Assembly (NCBI GenBank): GCA_021399435.1
Contig: JAJTUP010000024.1
Coordinates: 186,001 to 250,000, forward strand
DNA from: Diaporthe sp. PMI_573
Taxonomy: Eukaryota > Ascomycota > Sordariomycetes > Diaporthales > Diaporthaceae
Direction: 5' to 3'
DNA: 64,000 nt
The notes under the pieces were generated by a model. That model saw only the letters and a program-made list of their open reading frames with translations, had not been told where the DNA came from and searched no databases. Positions 34,307 to 44,436 of the stretch are shown one piece after another. The position numbers were made by a program, and so were the translations under genes. Within the stretch, counting starts at the first letter, position 1, and each line of letters begins with the position of its first letter.

Positions 34307-34347
34307 GGTTAGGCCGAAACGAGTGTCCGCTTGTTGTGATTGTAAAA
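34302..34347 (+). repeat. Left arm of a 5.6 kb-spaced inverted repeat
   Basis: GTACAGGTTAGGCCGAAACG and the bases that follow, to TGTAAAA, match the reverse complement of 39864-39910. A 17-base core, CCGAAACGAGTGTCCGC (34314-34330), is perfect, with weaker matches on both sides. Its outer end overlaps the LINE target site. Confidence 0.7.
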
Positions 34348-36185
34348 TTATTTACTAGCTTATTTTGGGACTAAGCGTGGCTGTGCGCACAGTACGCAAT
34401 CCTGGTCTGCACATGCGTGCAAAGGTACCATGGCTGCACACAGATCTGTCTACCTCGCCATTTCCAAACGCAAACGTCATATAAGTCACAACTGATCGAC
34501 ACCGGCATATATAGAGCCTAAGTAGTCCTCGCGTAGGGCGGGCTATTTTCTGCCTATCTTTGATTTCTTTTCACCTTTTTGACAATACGGTATCATCCGG
34601 AGCCTTTTCACAATACTCGCGGCATTACCTAAGCTGATGCCATGCGATTTGGCTCACGTATCATTAGGACATCAGGTGAGTCATTCTCCTGTCGAACACC
34701 CTAGTCCCGCTACCCTCGGACATGGAAGCGTGTTGGCCTCTCTTCGTTGGTGACACGGTTGCGCCCGAGAACAATATCTGACGTGTTGTGTGTGGATCGA
34801 TTCAATCGTTTCCCACATGATTGCTCGCCTAACCCTCTAATCCAACTCTGTGCACTTTCCGTGCCTGATTTTACCTGCGAGCGCTAAAGGACAACACTCA
34901 CGACCGAGAAGATGTCTGGGATCATGAGACAACAATATTCCAAGCCAACAACGGGGGGCTCTGCATTACTCTGCTTCCGACCAGTGGGAGGGGTGAGAGT
35001 ATATTGGGTCAATTCAGAACAGACGGGGGAAGGTCGTTTCGGTGGGTTTTGGAAAACCACGCCCTCCGCTCGTGTATTATAAGATGGCCTTTTCAACACC
35101 TAAACGTCATCAATATTCCGGGTCTACCCGCTACTATCAAAGCCTTGAAGTTGTGCGGCATGTCGCAGTTTCTCCGGGATCGCGTGCCGTTTTCCAAAAG
35201 CTCCATCAACCTGGGTAGTGAGCATTGGATGCACGTATTTGCGGCCAGGCTGCGGCTCTATACCAAAGGACCTTGTCGATCTTCATCGCTGGCTACCTTC
35301 ACTGAAAGATATTCAGGTCGCAGAAAACGACTGGATATTGAAGGATGGGGTGCTGGTTGTCGGCCCAGGCCTGCACTGACGTGGCCACTGGGTTAGCATG
35401 TCAGCAGCATGGGCCGAATTGTTCATGCAAACGCGCTCCCTGCACGGCCATTCCTTCACACAAGTTCCCCCCCTCTCGGATTAGCCCAGTCCCTGACTAG
35501 ATCGTGGCCGCTATCTTTTGCCCTTGTCGATTCCTTGTTCGATTCCTTGTTCGATTCCTTGTTCGATCCCTTGTTCGATCCCTTGTTTAATCCCTTATTC
35601 AATCCCATCCTGGGGTTTTCTTCTGACATTTCGTTCACACTAGCCACCGAGCCAAGCATCTGCAAGGCGTCGCTGAGAGCCTGATGAATGTGCTCCTGAC
35701 TCAAGCTTCGACTTGGGACAATCGCGTCCTTTTCAGTACCATTCGAACAAAACTTTCAATCAAAGAAGGCATTACTCGAAGAGCCGCTTCGAGCTGTCAT
35801 CTCTAGGAAGCATCCCTGAGAGCGACTGCTTGCCGCCCTCAAGCACTTCTTGAAACAGCGGCCTTCCTTCGAGCAAGGGAGTGCAGAAGTATGAGAGAGT
35901 TGAGACGACTCAACAATGCAAATCAGGAACGCGCTCCATAGGAGAGGAATGTTGACCTTAGGGCAGAAATGTGCTCCCGAGACGTGCCAGTAGTGGTTAT
36001 CGGCGATCGAGGAATGGCTGTGCAATCTCTTTCCCGTCAGACTCATCAGCTTGGTAATTCTTCAGCAGAATATTTAAAATCGAAAGCATCCTTCCAGTTT
36101 TCCCATTCTTCCAATATGAGATTGCCCAACTTTTAACTTCCTACTCGCTTCTCCTCATAGTTATCGAACAAGTCTTCTCTCTACG
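34348..36185. other. Stretch between inverted-repeat arm and dynamin gene
   Basis: No supported gene. Small open frames at 34884-35099 (-), 35004-35396 (+) and 35756-36046 (-) have no recognisable domain. A minisatellite lies at 35522-35608. The part before 36186 should hold the dynamin-gene promoter. Confidence 0.45.
35522..35608. repeat. 12-bp minisatellite (TTCGATTCCTTG-type)
   Basis: About seven units of 12 bases drift from TTCGATTCCTTG through TTCGATCCCTTG to TTCAATCCC. They give short repeated open frames on both strands, but no gene can be built from them. Confidence 0.85.
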
Positions 36186-38676
36186 ATGTTGATCGGTGAC
36201 TCCAACGTTGGGAATAAGGCCATATTGGCCAAGATCGACAAACTGCGGGAGTTGCACGTTGGCACCTCCGTCCCCCTGCCTCAAGTACGTTACCCAAAGA
36301 CGTGATTCGTCCATTTCTAATGCCATGATAGCTAGTTGTAGTGGGAGATCAATCCTCTGGCAAGAGTTCTGTGCTGGAGACCGTAACAGGTTTCTCTTTC
36401 CCGCGCGCTCCTGGGTTATGTACTCGATACGCTACCCAGATCACGTGCTGTCGTGATCCTGTGGAGGGCGTTGTCGTCTCGATAATTCCTCGTCTAGACG
36501 CAGATGAGTCGCTCAAAGCAAAGCTCTCTCAGTTTAGGCGCCACTTGTCAAAGCTTGATAACAATGAGCTCACTAGGATCTTCAGAGAGGTCTTCCATGC
36601 CTCACCCGCCTGAGCTTTCTCTTCGCTAATCTTCCTAGGCAAACATTGCAATGGGCATCCGTGGCAGTACTGCTGATATAGATGCTGGCCTTGGGCTCGC
36701 GGCATTCAGTCAGGATATTCTCAAAATCGAAATAATGGGCCCTAAGGTTAGCCTTCCCTCAGGAGAACATCTCTCTTCCTCTGGTATATTTTTCTATATT
36801 GTTTGGTTCTCACTCGGCTCCCTCCGCGAATAGCAAGAACACCTGACAATTATTGATGTCCCGGGTATATTCCGAGTACCTACACCTGGTAAGCTGCTCC
36901 TTAAGAAGAGCCTATATCTAAGAATTTCCTTACTAATGAGGCAGGACTTACTGTCCAAAGCGATATCGTTCTCGTTGAGAACATGGTAAAGTCGTACATG
37001 GCTAATCCTCGAACTATGTTAGTTCCTCACGTCATTCCTAACAACACAATGTCGACTGACTGGCTCGCAGCATCCTTGCAGTGATACCGTGTAATGTCGA
37101 CAACGCCACTCAGGAAATCCTCAAACTTGCTGAAATTGCCGACCCAGAAGGCGTGCGAACGATGGGAGTGCTGACTAAGCCTGATCTTGCCACTGAGACG
37201 GCCACCCAAGATGCAGTTGTCAATCTCGTTGCCGGGAAAGGGAGCACTCTCAAACTGGGATACTATGTTGTTAAAAATCGCAGTGCAGACGACACTATAT
37301 CGACCCTTTCCGAACGGGCGTCTGCCGAAACGGCATTCTTTTCAGCTCCTGTGTGGTCGCCGATTTCTGACCGTTGCGGTACTCCGGCCCTCAAGTCCAG
37401 GGTCTGTGAATTGCTCATGCATCTGACGAAGCAAGAGCTTCCCCATGTGAGATCAGACATCGAGAACAGCCTGCGAATATATAGGTCTCAGCTTGAGGCA
37501 ATGGGGTTAGCCAGATCTGACCCGAGCTCCCAGAGGATGTACTTAGGGAAGTTGTCAGCAAGGTTCTTAGCCGTTACCCAGGCTGCCCTGAGCGGATACT
37601 ATGCTGGAGACAAGATATTCAAAAGTTTCCCGGATTTGAAGTTGATCACGAAGATAATGAAACTGAATGAAGTTTTCTCAAATATCTTGTGGAAGAGGGG
37701 CCACAAGCAGCATTTCGAACCGGCGTGGGATGACGAGGGCGAGAGCTCATTTGGTCGCAGCATCGACTGCGTCCCATTTGAGATACCTCTTCGAAAATAT
37801 CCCGAACTCGACGGTATCATTCTCTCGGACGAGTTTCAATGCCCCAAGCCGTCAAAGGGTCCAATAATTGGTCATATTCAGGAGGTATTCGAATCGAACA
37901 GGGGGCCTGAGCTTGGAACAGTGAGTCGTTTACTCTGAAATTTGCACAATGAGTACCTTGTTAACGGAATTCTACAGTTTGGTGGAACGATCCTTGCCAC
38001 GATATTTGAGGAGCAATCGGAGAAATGGGAACTTCTTGTGCTTTCTCACACGAGCAACGTCATAGCATTGGTCCACGATTACATCTTTCAGCTTCTCTCT
38101 GAGCTATGCCCAGACAGACAGATCAGGGATCAACTTTGGCATGTTGTGCTGGTCGACAAGTTAACAGATGCATACCGAAAAGCAATGACTCACGCGCGTT
38201 TCCTATTGGCTGTCGAGCGTGGAGGTACACCCAGCACGTACAACCACTACTTCAACGCAAACCTCCAGAAGAAACGTGGGGAGCGCATGGCCCAGACATT
38301 CAAACAAATGGCGATCTCCTCTCCATACGCCGACGACACCGAAAAATACGTGCCTCTTAGTCAGATCGGCCGTTCTGCTATTGACAAGGACAATGGGCAG
38401 CAGGTGTGTGAGGATATCCTTGACACTCTTATGAGTTTCTACAAGGTATCTCGCAAGCGTTTTGTCGATGTCGTCTGTCAGCAAGTGGTTTCCTACTGCC
38501 TTCTTGAGGGTGACGAGAGCCCGCTCAGGGCCTTGGACTCTGATCTCGTCCTGAATCTCGACGATGAGCAGCTTGAGGAAATTGCTGGCGAGGATGTGGA
38601 GTCGAAAAACCAGCGTCACATCCTTGAAAGACAGATAGAGATCCTTAAGGCGGCATTGAAGGTCCTAAGGTCTTGA
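36186..38676 (+). CDS. Dynamin-superfamily GTPase (Mx/fungal dynamin-like)
   Basis: Membrane-remodelling GTPase of the dynamin family, in the form lacking PH and proline-rich domains. Seven exons join in frame, starting 36186-36284, 36332-36589, 36639-36746 and from 36834. GTPase motifs are all intact: P-loop GDQSSGKSS, switch Thr in GLCTRYATQ, DVPG, TKPD, and VKNRSADD. The middle/stalk region follows (for example LPHVRSDIENSL, then FGGTILATIFEEQSEKWE). A GTPase effector domain ends the protein (EDILDTLMSFYKVSRKRFVD, then DEQLEEIAGED). The protein ends at the TGA 38674-38676. It is closer to the Mx-like paralogues that many filamentous fungi carry than to the housekeeping Vps1 or Dnm1, to judge by the divergent stalk. 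Its role is unknown; the gene lies in a repeat-rich island. Confidence 0.88.
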
Positions 38677-39863
38677 TTAAAGACAGCTATCCAATCTGTT
38701 CTAGGTATTATGTCAGTCACAATCATCATCCCGGGTTGTTTGGGGACCAGAACAATTGGCTGGCTGTCAATTTCACGCACGATATCTTCTACATCACTGG
38801 TCAAATCGAACGTCTTGACACCTTCGCCGCTCGCAAGTCTCGTGAGCGAAATGTTATCAACGTCGCGGAGCAGCTGACTGTCACCACTGGAAACAGGTCG
38901 CCATCAATCCCAGTGCACCACAATGATCGATTCAAAGGCATTGGCTCACGATGCTAATCTAACGTTGTAGACGCACTCACTCCAATGACAACGCCCTGTT
39001 CCTCCTCATAACTGAAGGCGCATGACTCAACGACGGATCCGAAATCAAGCTCGAGGTCGTTGGAAAGAAGCGAACGGAGATCATTCGTCTCTTGATCGAC
39101 AAGTCGCCAAAGCTGGAGGGTTACAGAGGAGACATGGTCACCGACTTCAAGGTCCACCTTGATCTCCCGGAAGCAACTGGATTCGGGAGGACCCGAAAAT
39201 GTCATCGAGGTCAACATAGTTGATGGGGAGGGCGATCCCGAGGACCGTGCCCCAAAATCTGGACTGTTCTTCCTAAAAAAAAACAAAACAAAAAACAAAA
39301 AAAACAACAATTCTAACCAAGTAACTTCTCAAGTCAGTCTGATCTACGCACCACTTATCGAAAGAGGCTTCAAGCTTTTGATTATTGTGATCACGTTCGA
39401 GTAGACATCCGTATTCGGCTGGGCTCATTGTTTTGGCCCATAGCTCCTAATCGGCGTTTTTTGGGCGGTTGTATCTAGGCCCCTTTTCGGGGCGGATATT
39501 CTTGATCTCCCCGGCGATGATGCGCTCTAAACTACAGTTGCCGTGGGAACTGCGTAGCTGTTCTCCTTTGCTTCATATTTCTGTTTGACTGCATTGCAAT
39601 GGGGACGAGGTCAGTGAAGAGCGTTGCGTAAGACAAGGCTTCATAGACAAGACGTATTCAAACAAATTTGATGATCACAAGCTCTATACTACTCTGAAGA
39701 TCGTGTCCTGGCTCTTAGACGGAGGAAGAGATGTGCAGGGTGCCTGAAAGCAGCCGTTTGTCCCTGGACTAAAGTGGCTCAATTGTGGTTAGTCTACCCG
39801 CGGCTCACAGTGGATAGACTGTACAAGCCACGTGTGGCGCATGCGGTTAGTGCTTACTCTTTC
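38677..39863. other. Coding-like but unassigned stretch with an A-rich end
   Basis: After the dynamin stop both strands show short coding-like pieces: on minus about 39230-38954 (QLWRLVDQETNDLRSLL) and on plus about 39025-39190 (KRTEIIRLLIDKSPKLEGY). No reading joins into a protein and I recognise no family. An A-rich run stands at 39274-39310. The rest up to the inverted repeat holds nothing I can name. It may be a decayed gene or retroposed fragment. Confidence 0.3.
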
Positions 39864-39910
39864 TTTTACAAACAAACTTAGGCGGACACTCGTTTCGGTC
39901 TACCCTGTAC
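39864..39910 (-). repeat. Right arm of the 5.6 kb-spaced inverted repeat
   Basis: Reverse complement of 34302-34347. The perfect core GCGGACACTCGTTTCGG is at 39882-39898, flanked by TTTTACA on one side and CTGTAC on the other. Read inward, both arms begin TACAGG, like the ends of some DNA transposons, but no matching target duplication lies just outside. Confidence 0.7.
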
Positions 39911-41023
39911 TTGCGTTTTAGATAGGAATGAATTCATCTGCTTTGTTCAGGTTGTCTTTGTGCCTTCCGTCTATGCAGCGACTAAACCTGAAAGACTTGC
40001 AATTAGTGCATTCGCGGATTGGCTATCAACTTCTCATTAAGCAGCAAGAAAATCGCGGTCTCTTTGGGGACTGATACTGGTAAATGTTCATGTCGTGTCT
40101 GTGGCCTCATACTACTGTGTAGACGTCCGAGGTGGAGCTGGCCAGCCCTACATTATGGTCTACATTACTAGCTCCCTGTCGATCGACCCATTGGCCTGGG
40201 GAAGCAGGGATCAAAGCTCCAGTCTGATCTCGGGTACTTGGTACTTTCCAAAGAGAAGGGCCACAACTGCAGATTGAAATGAGCCAGAACCAACGCCAGG
40301 AACAACAACAAAATCCGACGACGTCAGCAGCAAGGAAGACAGGATTTCAAGGAATTACCAGGCCCTGGTTTCGAACAACAGCGTGGGCTGGTCGTGCCTT
40401 GCAGGAGAAGCATCAGAATCCGGCTTAGCGGTGGTTGGGGTCGGCGCCCGCAGGACAGGACGGGACCCACCCCCAGCCCGCCGATTTATTGACATGGCAT
40501 ATTTGGTGGCGGGGCAACAAGCCCAGCACCACAGCGTCAGCACCGGCATCACCTAGCAGCCCCAAGATCCGGGCCTACTGTAGGTCGGGTATCTACTTGC
40601 TCTGGCCGCACCACAAAACTAAACTCTCGTCCTGTGCTCTTTGTAACTTCTTCTCCTCTTCCATATCCCTCCAGTCCGTTCTGAACCTGCTTCTACATAC
40701 CGCAGCTCATATCCTCCATTCGGTATTGTGGCTGTGTATATCCTCTCGACAACTAGGATACACACTTACACTCGTCGTCGGCTCCACCCATATTGCTGCA
40801 CGAGTCCCTCGCTCGAACAAACAAGACCGCTTCAAGACACCGTGGTGTACCAAGCCGTGGGATCCAGCATTCCAGTGCAATTGGCGCTCGCTCAGAGTAC
40901 CGGAAACAGCTTCACCCACAACCTGTCTCAGCGGCACCGAAGGCTAGTCCCCGCTTTCCATTCCAGAGCCCACGTTCCAAAGACCACCAAAGGGACTCGA
41001 GGTCCTTCCAGAAATCCGCCAAG
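39911..41023. other. Intergenic stretch before the small membrane-peptide gene
   Basis: I see no supported gene. The last 400 bases are rich in C and T (for example CTTCTTCTCCTCTTCC near 40650), as is typical of a strong fungal promoter and leader. Confidence 0.4.
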
Positions 41024-41185
41024 ATGGTCAAAGAAAACGACACGATCGCAATCATAATCATCGTCCTCTTCTTCGTCCTCGCCCTCATCTCCTTCGGCAT
41101 CTACAGGCTCGTCTCCATCGCCCGCCGCTCAATGTCCGTCACCTCGGGGTCGACGAGCAGCAGCAGCGAGATAATAAACGACTGA
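41024..41185 (+). CDS. Small single-pass membrane protein (hypothetical)
   Basis: A 53-residue frame starting MVKENDTIAI, with one strong membrane helix (AIIIIVLFFVLALISFGIYR), then a basic stop-transfer stretch (SIARRS) and a Ser-rich tail ending SSSEIIND. The ATG context (AAGATGG) is good and the 5' side is pyrimidine-rich. The positive-inside rule puts the C-terminus in the cytosol. No family is recognised. The frame also extends upstream without an ATG-supported domain, so I chose this start because the hydrophobic segment follows at once. A chance open frame cannot be excluded. Confidence 0.45.
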   Translation: MVKENDTIAIIIIVLFFVLALISFGIYRLVSIARRSMSVTSGSTSSSSEIIND

Positions 41186-42306
41186 TCCGGGAGCGGCGGC
41201 CCGGTGGGCAAAAAAAAAGAAAGAGAGAGAGAGAGAGAGGCGTTGCTTTCCCTCTCTGGCTTCAGCCCGTCTCGGATGTCCTGCACCTGCGAAGCTGCTA
41301 CTGCTGCTTTAGTCCAGGTACGGCGAGCATGGCGCAGAAAAGTTGGGCCACAGGAGATTATTATAAGAAGGGGGCGTATACGTCCAAGCCCCCCAGCATG
41401 AGCTTGAGAACCCTTTGGAGGTCTGCATAGGACCGAGGGCAGAGCTACGAGCACTGCACAAGTTTTGGATACCCCTCATCGCTCTCGGTGACCGGTGCAG
41501 AGAAAAGAGCGGTGATATAATGGCATGTAATAACGATGTATGGCGGGAAGAAGAAAAGCAAACAAACACCATGTAACGACGACAAACGTGTTTACGGCAT
41601 CTGCATATGAAGGGAAGATGGGAAAGCGCCGCGATGGATCATACAATCTAATCGCCATCTTTGGGTCTGGATCATTGTTTCCTATTTTATTTACGGGCGC
41701 ATGTGGGAAACACAACCAGGACAACTTTTTAGGAGGGGCATTGCGATGCCCCTTTGGGATCTAGACGGCAGATGCCGTGGGGATGGAACAATTTTGGATC
41801 TCTTTAGACACAAAGATAGAACAAACAAGGGAGGTGGATGAGAGTCCTCACTCCCGGTCCCAATCCAAGTTCGGCTTCAACCATTCATTCTGCACGGCAG
41901 TGGACAATACACTCTGGATCATGGATAATTATCTTCATATTCATTCCGTCCTGAGTTCATATTAGGGGAGATGCTGATGCAAAGTTCGCTATATAATACG
42001 GGCCATGCTCCCCGGCCACACAGACATCAATCCCAAAGATGCAACATATAGAAAAAAGATTGTACTGTACACATGCCGTCCAGGACGGGCTTCCTTTTCG
42101 CGCGACCCGGCTCCACCTCTCTGACATGACGAGTGTGGTATATAAGTGGTTTTGAACATTTCTAATGTCTCGTGTAAAATGAAGCGAAGTCAAGAAAGGT
42201 ATCAAGGTATCAAAGAAGTCGGGTAGTATCGAGCCAAGTAAGTTAAGAGGCGGGGAAAAGAATGAATTTATGTGGTTAAGTAGCAGGTGGGTGAGGGGGT
42301 GAGGGC
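41186..42306. other. Intergenic stretch with A-rich and GA microsatellite
   Basis: No gene seen. An A run passing into a GA repeat lies at about 41209-41240, soon after the small frame's stop. The remainder includes the 3' flank of the KCH gene. Confidence 0.45.
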
Positions 42307-44436
42307 CTAGTATCGTGGTCCTGGTGTTCCTCGCTGGCTTTCTAGATCCGCGCCCCAGTTACTGAAGCCACTGCCGTTTGTGGGCTGCCTGTTGTGTTGC
42401 GGCGGTCCGTTGCCATATGGTGGTTGTCTGTTTGGCTGGCTGTTCATGGACCGTTGGCTGTGAGCAGTGCCGGGCCGCTGCTGATACTCGTCCGAAGGCG
42501 GCCGTTGGTAGTCGCGGGCGTCTGCGGGAGCGGACGGGTTGAAATATCCACTCCCTGCGTCCGACTGGGCAGGGGTGTTGGAGCGGAACTCCCCGGTTCC
42601 TTGTCTCCGGATGCCCGGCTGCACTGGAGCTGTCATGTTCCTCTGTGGATGTGGGATTGGTGGCCCACGGTTCGGCACAGGACCGGTTGCACTCCTCGCA
42701 GGGTAAGCTCCAGGGGATCCTGGGCTAGGGTAGCCTCCTTGCCCGTAACCAGGGCCCATCATCCGTGGTGGGACCGCAGATGGGGCTGGACTTGACCGAC
42801 CACTGTAGTTGTCGAAAGATGCGTTCGAGGGCATCTGCCTCAACGGAGCTGGGCTGGCTCGCCCAGTATTGTAGTCATCGAACGTTCCACGTGGGGCTGG
42901 TGTCATGTTTGATCTCGGAGGCATGCCGTAGGATCCTATTGACGTCGATGTGGGGGAGCGAATGGGCTGTGGCATGGGAGGGTACTCGCTCTGTGGCGAG
43001 TATGATGACGGAGTCTGCGTGTAAGAACCACCAAAGTTCGACTGGTTTGTCTGCACTCTGGTGAGAAGTGGAGGACCACCAACGGGAGACCTCAAAGCCG
43101 GAGAAGCACGACCCATTTCGGCACCCGCGGCGAGCAGAGGCGCTCGGCTCGACACAGTCGTTTGCGTGCCGGTCCTGCTGGGCATGGGCCGGATCTGGTT
43201 GAGCTCGAAGCCAGGTAGGGCAGGCTGTCCGCCGTTTGGTGTGCCCGGCCGAGAGGTGTACAGAGGCAGCGTGGCCATGGTGTCGTTCCTGCTGAGCATT
43301 GGCATACCCGGAAGCTTGTCATCGCCGCTGTCCTTTGGCATGAGGTTCGGCAGAGTGGCCTTGCGCTCCTCAGGTGGCAGCTCGCCTGCCTTCTTGGCGG
43401 CCTTGAACTCGGCCTTCTTCCGGGCCCGCTCTTGGTCCTCAATGGCCGCATTAACCTTCTTCGAGACGATCTTCATCAACCGCTTGTTAATCTTTCGCTC
43501 ACAGTATCCCGAGAGGCCACCATCATCCCTTGGAATCCAACCCCAGAGGAAGAAGACGAAGAACAAGGCCGCGATAATGAGTGACAGCATGGCGAAGGCC
43601 CAGATTACCAGGGTGAAAAGCATGCCGGAGAGAATCAAGGCTTGCTGGTAATCCTCCTCAGCGAGTGCCCTGATCTTGTCGAAAAAGCTCTCTAAGCTGT
43701 GTTCAAAGTTGTCCCCTTCTATCGCAAGCTTGGCAGTGTATACCGAGTAAAGGGTAAGACCATTGACGGCTTGGCGCGGGCCAGAGCAGAAGATGACGCG
43801 AATCCAGGCTTGGATTGTGTTAGTTACTTCATATCGTGGCAGCGAGGAGACGGGTACAAACATTGGAAACTGAAGTAGGTGAAGAGGGCGATGTACTCGG
43901 CCCCCTTCTTACTCTTTGTGAGCTCTGCAAAAACGAGAAATCTCCGCCATCCTTTGCCCTTGCCCATTTTGACGCTTTCCAGACGGACAGCCAAGTTGTC
44001 CAGGTAGGACTCAGCGACGGCACCCCGCCTCATGATCCGCTGAGCTCGAATATGCTCGTAGCCGACGTTGACGAAAGACAGGATAATGCATATGGAAAAG
44101 ATCCATTTCGTGATGTCGAATGAGACGGCCGGCTGGATTTCGGAGGCCCATTTGTTGAAGGCGAGCAGGTTGACTGCAGTGAATGTGTCGACTGCGTAGA
44201 CAACTGTCGACAAGATGAGCGAGAAGTACAGATATCCGTATGCGATGTACGTAAAGGCATTCCCTGACTTGAAGTCGTTCAATTGCTACAGCAGAAGAAA
44301 TTGTCAGTCACCACAAACAGCTCCCGTCAAGGAGAGCCCGTCGAGGGCATGTCGTCAAGCGAGTACTCACGATGTAGTCCCACTTCTGCTCAGGCCGGAC
44401 CTCCACATTTGGCCTGCGATGGCTCATGCAACCCAT
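42307..44436 (-). CDS. KCH1: KCH-type low-affinity potassium transporter
   Basis: Plasma-membrane protein of the fungal Kch1/Prm6 family, which carries low-affinity potassium influx and supports calcium signalling during stress and mating in yeast. Three exons (44436-44371, 44285-43862, 43808-42307) give 663 residues in frame. It starts MGCMSHRRPNVE and continues with EQKWDYI. Membrane helices include TYIAYGYLYFSLILSTVVYA, FSICIILSFVNVGYEHIRA and GMLFTLVIWAFAMLSLIIAA. Family signatures are VDTFTAVNLLAF, VAESYLDNLAVRL, FAELTKSKKGAEY and CSGPRQAVNGLTLYSV. From about residue 310 a long tail rich in Pro, Ser, Gly, Arg and Gln has no fold and probably serves regulation. The N-terminal Gly-Cys could be acylated, which is inference. 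Confidence 0.9.

Noticed and set aside
34297..39918. An 8-bp target duplication around the inverted repeats, as expected for a hAT-type transposon
   Set aside because: The bases just outside the arms (TAGTGGTA and TACTTGCG) do not match, so a transposon of that type cannot be claimed.
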